From an uncultured Mycoplasmatota bacterium (lineage in GTDB: Bacteria > Bacillota_I > Bacilli_A > RF39 > UBA660), in assembly GCA_900551925.1 (NCBI GenBank), contig URXR01000008.1, positions 1 to 28,912 of the forward strand: 28,912 bases of DNA, given 5' to 3'. Position numbers and translations under genes: made by a program. Each line of letters begins with the position of its first letter. The stretch's first letter is position 1. The notes under the pieces were generated by a model. That model was not told where the DNA came from and did no database searches. It worked only from the letters and a program-made list of their open reading frames with translations. Below, in pieces: positions 23,738 to 28,912 of the stretch.

Positions 23738-24143
23738 TTAACATTTCTAATTTATATTTAGTTATTGAATTTGAATTGAAGCCTTCGTACTCAGCTTTAA
23801 ATCTTTTGGTACTGCTATTAGATATTTCTCCAACACAGTCACTAGCTTCTCCTACTAAATTGCCATTTTCATCATATAATTTGTATACAACGTCAACATA
23901 GTAATAATCAGTATGACTAGTATTTTGGATAAATCCTGTAATGGTATATACATTTTTTTCTTCGTCATAGCTTATAATAGGTTCTTGTTCAATAATTAAA
24001 TCTTTATGGATTGGTTCATTATTTATCGTAATAATAAAGAAAATGGCAAATAAAATTACTGGAATTAAGTTAATAAGAAATCCTAATATAATTAACCAAA
24101 TTGACCATTTTGGCAATTTACTATTTTTTTTACGACTTTTCAT
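23727..24143 (-). CDS. Membrane-anchored FxLYD-domain-like protein
   Basis: This 138-aa protein has a basic N-terminus, one long hydrophobic segment (about 13-39) and an outer domain of about 90 residues that fits the FxLYD pattern: YTITGFIQNTS, then VDVVYKLYDENGNLVGEA, then a late F-K-A-E strand. Such domains are immunoglobulin-like beta sandwiches on surface proteins of unknown function. The ATG overlaps the aspS stop (ATGA, 24140-24143) and has AAGGAGG, so it is co-transcribed with aspS under T-box control. A functional link to aspartyl-tRNA synthesis is not evident. Confident as a gene; the domain name is a motif-based call. Confidence 0.78.
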   Translation of the reverse strand: MKSRKKNSKLPKWSIWLIILGFLINLIPVILFAIFFIITINNEPIHKDLIIEQEPIISYDEEKNVYTITGFIQNTSHTDYYYVDVVYKLYDENGNLVGEASDCVGEISNSSTKRFKAEYEGFNSNSITKYKLEMLKGI

Positions 24144-25894
24144 TCTTTTTCCTCCTTGTATATCTCTATACCTAAATCTTGTAACTGATTTATACTGACC
24201 TTATCTGGAGCCTCGCTCATTAAGCAGCTAGCACTAGTGGTTTTTGGAAAAGCAATTACGTCTTTAACATTATTAGTTTCAGTTAAGACCATTATTAATC
24301 TTTCAAGTCCAAAAGCAAGTCCTCCATGTGGTGGAGTGCCATATTTTAAAGCTTTAACAAAGAAACCAAATTTTTCTTCGATGTCTTCTTTTGTTAGTTC
24401 TAAAGCTTCAAACATTTTTTCTTGAACTTGTTCATCATGAATACGGATAGAGCCTCCTCCTACTTCGTAACCATTTATAACAATGTCGTAGGCTTTAGAA
24501 TAACAATTTCCTTTGTCAGTTAGTAGTTTATCAATGTCACTATCAAGAGGAGCAGTAAATGGATGGTGACTGGAAATATATCTTTGTTCTTCTTCACTAT
24601 ATTCAAATAATGGAAAATCTACTACCCAAAGTAAAGCGTAATCATTTTCTTTAATTAAATTTAAATCTGTAGCTAATTTGCATCGTAAAGCTCCAAGAGC
24701 CTCTTTAGTATTATTATAACTTCCTGCTACTATAAGAATCAAGTCATTTTCTTTAATTTTTAGTGATTTTTTTAAATTTTCTTTTTCTTCTAGAGTTAAG
24801 TGACTAGCTATACTTCCAGTAAAGTCTTCATTATATTTTAAGTAAAATAAGCCATTTGCTTTATGATCTTTGACAAAATCTGTTAGTCTATCTAAGTCTT
24901 TACGAGAATATTTAGAAGCACTATCTCTGGCGACTAAACAATTAATAATTTGATTGTTTTTAATAATGCTTTTAAATAGTTCAAAATTAGTATTGGTAAA
25001 AATATCTGTTACATCATTTATTTTCATATCATATCTTAAGTCAGGTTTATCTGTACCGTAATCTCTGATGGCATCATCATATTTCATTCTGGAAAGAGGA
25101 AGTTTAATGTCAATTCCTTTAATTTCTTTGAATATTTTAGCAATTAGATTTTCATTGATAGTGATTATGTCATCTTCAGAAGCAAAACTCATTTCCATAT
25201 CGATTTGGGTAAATTCTGGTTGACGGTCTGCTCTTAAATCTTCATCTCTAAAACATCTGGCTATTTGATAATATCTTTCGATTCCTCCGACCATAAGTAA
25301 TTGTTTAAAAATCTGAGGTGATTGAGGAAGAGCGTAAAAACTTCCTTTGTTAACTCTAGAGGGCACCAAGTAGTCACGAGCACCTTCGGGAGTTGATTTA
25401 CAAAGAATTGGAGTTTCAACTTCGATAAAATTATTATTTTCAAAAAAATTTCTAACAATATTGCAGACTTTACTTCTAGTTATTAATTTGTTTTTTATTT
25501 CATCTCTTCTTATGTCTAAATAACGGTATTTTAACCTGGTCTCTTCACTGGTATTAGGATTATTACTAATTACAAATGGTAATTCTAAGCAAGTATTTAG
25601 GATTTCTAGTTCTAAGACTTCTACTTCTATTTCTCCAGTTGGAATATTTAGATTTTTATTAGTACGCTCTGCTATTTTACCTTTGGTTTTTATTACATAT
25701 TCATTTTTTAATTCTAATGCTTTATTATAATTTTTATTTTCTGGTGGTATGACTAACTGAATTATACCACTTCTATCTCTTAAATCTACAAAGATAAGTC
25801 CTCCTAGATTCCTTACTTTTTGAACCCAGCCATATAGAGTAACAGTTTCGCCAACATTTTTGATATTAAGTTCGTTATTGAATATATTTTTCAT
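24140..25894 (-). CDS. aspS: Aspartyl-tRNA synthetase, bacterial type
   Basis: AspRS charges tRNA-Asp. The 584-aa protein has the N-terminal OB anticodon-binding domain (VTLYGWVQKVRNLGG, FVDLRDRSGIIQLV), RYLDIRR, motif 1 (FIEVETPIL with TPEGARDYLVP), ALPQSPQIFKQLLM, motif 2 (RCFRDEDLRADRQPEFTQID), the inserted GAD domain of bacterial enzymes, HHPFTAP, GGGSIRIHD and motif 3 (GGLAFGLERLIM). The start at 25894 has GGAGG five bases upstream. The longer open frame to 25963 runs through the T-box terminator and is not the real start. The stop overlaps the FxLYD gene by four bases. Expression should rise when uncharged tRNA-Asp accumulates. Whether it also charges tRNA-Asn cannot be told. Confidence 0.97.
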   Translation of the reverse strand: MKNIFNNELNIKNVGETVTLYGWVQKVRNLGGLIFVDLRDRSGIIQLVIPPENKNYNKALELKNEYVIKTKGKIAERTNKNLNIPTGEIEVEVLELEILNTCLELPFVISNNPNTSEETRLKYRYLDIRRDEIKNKLITRSKVCNIVRNFFENNNFIEVETPILCKSTPEGARDYLVPSRVNKGSFYALPQSPQIFKQLLMVGGIERYYQIARCFRDEDLRADRQPEFTQIDMEMSFASEDDIITINENLIAKIFKEIKGIDIKLPLSRMKYDDAIRDYGTDKPDLRYDMKINDVTDIFTNTNFELFKSIIKNNQIINCLVARDSASKYSRKDLDRLTDFVKDHKANGLFYLKYNEDFTGSIASHLTLEEKENLKKSLKIKENDLILIVAGSYNNTKEALGALRCKLATDLNLIKENDYALLWVVDFPLFEYSEEEQRYISSHHPFTAPLDSDIDKLLTDKGNCYSKAYDIVINGYEVGGGSIRIHDEQVQEKMFEALELTKEDIEEKFGFFVKALKYGTPPHGGLAFGLERLIMVLTETNNVKDVIAFPKTTSASCLMSEAPDKVSINQLQDLGIEIYKEEKE

Positions 25895-25907
25895 TTTAAC
25901 CTCCATA

Positions 25908-26139
25908 TAAAAAACAGTTATCTCCTTGTAAGGGACGAATAACTGTTTAATCCGCGGTACCACCCTAGTTTATTATATTTCTATAATCACTCTTTTTATA
26001 GATAACGGTATAACCGGCTTGGTCTACTTAATTCTTCAAGCACTCCTGGGGTCTTTCATATTAAAGGTTTTATTAGTTTACACCTGCCACTAACTCTCTT
26101 TAAAAACTATTTAATATTACTTTTCCAATCAACGTTTAT
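25908..26139 (-). promoter_or_regulatory. T-box leader (tRNA-Asp sensing) of aspS
   Basis: The minus strand carries the hallmark T-box AGGGTGGTACCGCGG (25952-25966), where uncharged tRNA 3' ends pair. It is followed by a terminator hairpin with a 10-bp stem AAACAGTTAT/ATAACTGTTT (25912-25921 with 25939-25948) and a T-run. Upstream are a Stem I region with AGAGAG and GGTG elements and a Stem III-like CCGG...CCG hairpin. A GAC triplet (26051-26053) after GAAA on the 3' side of Stem I is a good candidate for the Asp specifier. The T-box itself is certain; the specifier is a proposal that agrees with the downstream gene. Confidence 0.95.
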
Positions 26140-26145
26140 ATTAAT

Positions 26146-26174
26146 ATTATAAAAAGTATTAAAAATTTTGTCAA
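26146..26174 (-). promoter_or_regulatory. Sigma-A promoter of the aspS T-box transcript
   Basis: Perfect consensus TTGACA (26169-26174) and TATAAT (26146-26151) with a 17-bp spacer. The transcript would start near 26139, about 245 bases before the aspS start codon. Confidence 0.9.
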
Positions 26175-26184
26175 ATGTTTTTAA

Positions 26185-26213
26185 ATTAAAATAAAAGAGA
26201 CTATCTAGCCTCT
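26185..26213 (-). terminator. Terminator of spoVS
   Basis: AGAGACT/AGCCTCT (26196-26202 with 26207-26213, one G-U in RNA) forms a hairpin with a four-base loop and a T-rich tail on the minus strand. The stop codon (26201-26203) is inside it. Confidence 0.72.
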
Positions 26214-26461
26214 ACTATTAATTTGATTGCGGTTCTTTCTTCACCATCTATAGTTATATCACTAAAAGCTGGGATACAAACCAAATTTTTACCACTTGGA
26301 GCTACAAAACCTCTGGCGATTGCTATAGCTTTAATAGCTTGATTTAAAGCTCCTGCTCCAATTGCTTGTATTTCAACAACTCCTTTATCTCTAAATACAT
26401 TAGTTAAAGCCCCTGCTACTTTATTAGGGTTTGATTTTGATGATACTTTTAATATATCCAT
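26201..26461 (-). CDS. spoVS: Stage V sporulation protein S
   Basis: This 86-aa protein matches the highly conserved SpoVS/Alba-like family from end to end: LKVSSKSNPNKVAGAL at the start, EIQAIGAGALNQAIKAIAIARG in the middle, and the C-terminal strand pair around FSDITIDGEERTAIKLIVEAR. Length is exactly typical. In Bacillus it affects septation and spore coat assembly, but the family also occurs in bacteria that do not sporulate, so it does not prove sporulation. It is a single-gene unit between the FtsX permease and the aspS T-box. The site AAAGGA is ten bases from the ATG. A TATAAT at 26491-26496 may be its -10, but the -35 is weak. Confidence 0.95.
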   Translation of the reverse strand: MDILKVSSKSNPNKVAGALTNVFRDKGVVEIQAIGAGALNQAIKAIAIARGFVAPSGKNLVCIPAFSDITIDGEERTAIKLIVEAR

Positions 26462-26536
26462 ATTTTATCAGTCCTTTCTTCTTACACTTAATTATATTTT
26501 TTAGTAATTAAAAAAGACCAATAAATATTTTTATTT

Positions 26537-26569
26537 AGTAAAAAAGCAAACAAATTGATTGTCTGCTTT
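26537..26569 (-). terminator. Terminator of the FtsX-type permease gene
   Basis: An 11-bp stem AAAGCAAACAA/TTGTCTGCTTT (26543-26553 with 26559-26569, one G-U in RNA) is followed by a T-run on the minus strand, 16 bases after the stop codon. Confidence 0.85.
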
Positions 26570-26585
26570 TATTATATTATTTTAA

Positions 26586-28912
26586 TTATTCAACTGATTT
26601 TAGGGAATCTATCATATTTATTTTTCTAAGAATAAAGCTAGTTATGAATTGAACTATTAAAGTAAAGGCAATCATTATTAAGAAGGTGTAAACATAACTT
26701 AAGATATGAATATCTTTTACAAATAATATCTCATCAGTTTCTGCTACCATTAAGACAAATAAGTTTAATCCTAGACCTCCTAGTACTCCTAGAATTATAC
26801 CAAATATAGTTAGAATAACAGTTTCTCTGTAAACATAAGTAGAAACTTCTTTGTTATAGAATCCTAAAACTTTTAAGGTGGCAATTTCTCTTCTTCTTTC
26901 ACTAATATTGATAGTGGTTAAATTGTATAAAACCGTAATAGCTAAGAAGGTTGAAAAGCCTATTATTAAATAAACTATATCATTCATACTATTGATAACA
27001 TCTTCAAGCATTTTTTTACTATCATCGGTATATTGGATGCTACTAAAATAGTTAGAATTGATTAAGTTTGTGCCAGTTTCTTCCTTGTTGGTATTATCCA
27101 TATTAGTCATAATTGCATTATAAGATATATCTTTAATTGCCTCATTATAATAGGTATCAGTCATATAAATATAATGATTGACATAATTTTGACAGATATT
27201 TTCTACTTTTAAGATGAAAAGTTCATTTTGATTATTTCTAATATTTATGGTGTCTCCTATTTTTACTCCTAGAAGATCAGCCATTTTCTCAGTTATTACA
27301 ACACCATCATCTGATAAAGTAATTTTATTACCACTTAAATCTTTTAAATTTAAAAATTTATCTATATTAGAATTTTCAAAAGCCATGACATAAGTATCTA
27401 GAGTTTTATTGTCTGCCGAAAAGGTATAGCTTTCCATATGCATATAGCGATAAGAATCAATGTTGTTATCAGTTAATACTTTAGTTATATTGTTACTAGG
27501 ACTATTTATTTCTTCATTTAGTAATAAGATAGAATCATAAGTTATAATATCTTCAAATTGTTTTTCAAGTAAAGAATTTATGCTATCTTTAATACCAAAA
27601 CCAGTAAGTAATAAAGCCGTACAACCAGTTATACCAACAATAGTCATAATAATTCTTTTTTTGTATCTGAACATGTTTCTAATTGTTACTTTCCAAGTGA
27701 AAGATAGTTTTTTCCAAAGACCTGGTAAACGTTCTAATAAAACTTTAGTTCCTTTTTTAGGAGCTTCTGGTCTTAAAAGTTCGGCTGGATTATTTTTAAA
27801 GTTGCGATTTACAGTAATATAAGTTACTAGAACCATAGTTATAATGGCTACTGATACTATTAAAGTACTAGCATTAAAGTTAAAGTATGTGATTAAATCA
27901 GGTATAGTAAATGATGCTGTGTAAACTCCAAATAAAGCATGAGGTACGATATAATATCCTATTAAAAGTCCAATTACTAAACCAATAAAGGTAGCAATTA
28001 ATACATAGGTTATATAACTAGTGATGATTTTAGCTTTACTTATTCCTAAAGAAGTGAACAATCCTATTTCAGAACGTTCTTCTTCAATCATTCTAGTCAT
28101 AGTATTCATACCCATTAGAAAGGCAACAATAATGAAGAAAATCGGAAAGACACTGGCAATAGAGTCTATTTTAGTCGCAGCTTCATAGAAAGTTGTGTAA
28201 CCACTGTTGTCTTCTCTAGTTAAAAGATACCACTCCGGTTTTTCTAAATTTTCTAAATCTTCTTTAGCTTTAGTTATTTTTTCATTAGCTTTTTTTATTT
28301 CTTCTTGATAGGTAGCATAATTTTTTTGATATTCTTCTTGACCTTTTTTTAAACTTTGTTTTCCACTTTCTATTTCTGTATAAGCATTATTTAAATCATT
28401 TAATTTTTCAGTATAAGTATTTTTCCAAGTAGAACTTGCTTCTTCTAATTCTTTAGTTTTTTCATCTAGAGTCTCTTTGGTTTCCTTTAATTTTTCTAAG
28501 TTATTATAAAATGTTTTAAGATTATTTATATTACTTTCTATTTCTTCGTATTCTTTAGAAGAAGGATCTATATTTTCAAGTTGCTTTTCTAAAGATTGAA
28601 TCTGTGAGTTTAATGATGATAAGGTTCTATTTATTTCATCTTCTTCTATACCATAATTTTTTAAGGAGTTTTTAAATATAGCTTTACTTTTGGCTAATTC
28701 TTGATTACTATTTGCTAATTTTGTTTCTGTAGTTTCTTTAGTTTGATTTAAAGTATTTAAACCAGAGTAATAGTCAGCTTCGGCTTGATTTAATTCTGTT
28801 TCTGTTTTATCTAAGGTGTTTTTAGCTTCTTCTAATTTTTTACCATTAGTTTCAGTTTCTTCTTGTAGTTTTTCTTCAGCATCATAAATTTCGATCATGG
28901 CTTCTTCTTTTA
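26586..28912 (-). CDS. FtsX/MacB-type ABC transporter permease with long coiled coil (5' end outside window)
   Basis: At least 770 residues are visible. The frame stays open to the window edge (K-E-E-A before the first Met), so the start lies outside. The visible part begins with about 210 residues of extracellular coiled coil rich in Glu, Lys and Leu. An FtsX domain follows with three to four membrane helices (EEERSEIGLFTSLGISKAKI). A cytoplasmic-linked segment (LERLPGLWKKLSFTWKVTIRNMFRYKKR) leads to another helix, an extracytoplasmic MacB-type domain and a second FtsX domain near the C-terminus (ERRREIATLKVLGFYNKEV). Such Firmicutes permeases of about 1000-1100 residues work with a separate ATPase, usually adjacent, here probably beyond the edge. 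Substrate is unknown. Confidence 0.88.
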   Translation of the reverse strand, partial: KEEAMIEIYDAEEKLQEETETNGKKLEEAKNTLDKTETELNQAEADYYSGLNTLNQTKETTETKLANSNQELAKSKAIFKNSLKNYGIEEDEINRTLSSLNSQIQSLEKQLENIDPSSKEYEEIESNINNLKTFYNNLEKLKETKETLDEKTKELEEASSTWKNTYTEKLNDLNNAYTEIESGKQSLKKGQEEYQKNYATYQEEIKKANEKITKAKEDLENLEKPEWYLLTREDNSGYTTFYEAATKIDSIASVFPIFFIIVAFLMGMNTMTRMIEEERSEIGLFTSLGISKAKIITSYITYVLIATFIGLVIGLLIGYYIVPHALFGVYTASFTIPDLITYFNFNASTLIVSVAIITMVLVTYITVNRNFKNNPAELLRPEAPKKGTKVLLERLPGLWKKLSFTWKVTIRNMFRYKKRIIMTIVGITGCTALLLTGFGIKDSINSLLEKQFEDIITYDSILLLNEEINSPSNNITKVLTDNNIDSYRYMHMESYTFSADNKTLDTYVMAFENSNIDKFLNLKDLSGNKITLSDDGVVITEKMADLLGVKIGDTINIRNNQNELFILKVENICQNYVNHYIYMTDTYYNEAIKDISYNAIMTNMDNTNKEETGTNLINSNYFSSIQYTDDSKKMLEDVINSMNDIVYLIIGFSTFLAITVLYNLTTINISERRREIATLKVLGFYNKEVSTYVYRETVILTIFGIILGVLGGLGLNLFVLMVAETDEILFVKDIHILSYVYTFLIMIAFTLIVQFITSFILRKINMIDSLKSVE

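Noticed and set aside
25261..25458. 65-codon minus-strand frame inside aspS
   Set aside because: It overlaps strongly conserved aspS motifs in another frame and has no ribosome binding site.
25895..25963. N-terminal extension of aspS by 23 residues
   Set aside because: It would translate the T-box and terminator hairpin. The GGAGG site and the family start point to the ATG at 25894.
1..28912. CRISPR arrays, insertion sequences, integrases or attachment sites
   Set aside because: No direct-repeat arrays, transposase or integrase motifs were seen. The tRNA-Lys has no integrase or obvious second copy of its 3' end nearby.

Overview
The window is a very AT-rich stretch from a low-GC, Firmicutes-type (Bacillota) bacterium. 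Almost every gene lies on the minus strand. TGA is a normal stop codon here (nusB and the nucleotidyltransferase end with it), so this is the standard bacterial code and not a Mycoplasma-type code. Shine-Dalgarno sites, consensus sigma-A promoters with 17-bp spacers, a T-box leader, TagGH-type polymer export, SpoIVB and SpoVS all fit an uncultured Bacilli or related gut lineage. The species cannot be named from sequence alone.

Read in the direction of transcription, from high to low coordinates, the right third is housekeeping. It holds the 3' part of a large FtsX-type ABC permease (26586-28912, cut by the window edge), spoVS, a T-box leader with aspS and an FxLYD-like membrane protein, a 48-codon small ORF followed by tRNA-Lys(CTT), an unrecognised 189-aa protein, hisS and a TtcA-type tRNA thiolation enzyme.

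The left two thirds are dominated by a cell-surface polymer region. Two tandem ATP-grasp proteins (17137-20314) carry four copies of a helical unit in front of the catalytic domain. Next come a freestanding structured RNA of about 160 nt (16892-17052), possibly 6S-like, and the nusB-xseA-xseB operon. Behind xseB lies a decayed ATP-grasp fragment (14728-14950). It is followed by a 1027-aa fusion of a MurF-like ligase, a BspA-type leucine-rich segment and an ATP-grasp domain. A ten-gene operon (11439 to 1796) then encodes an ATP-grasp ligase, CapA, a second ATP-grasp ligase, two tandem PLC-fold proteins, a CDP-glycerol-type glycerophosphotransferase, a nucleotidyltransferase, the TagG/TagH-type exporter pair and a membrane acyltransferase. 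SpoIVB and a small unknown membrane protein follow.

Taken together, the surface genes look like a system that makes a glycerophosphate-type wall polymer, exports it through a TagGH transporter and decorates it with amino acids or peptides. Five intact ATP-grasp domains, one of them fused to a Mur ligase, plus CapA recall teichuronopeptide and poly-gamma-glutamate synthesis. That reading is inference from domain content. The substrates are not visible in the sequence.
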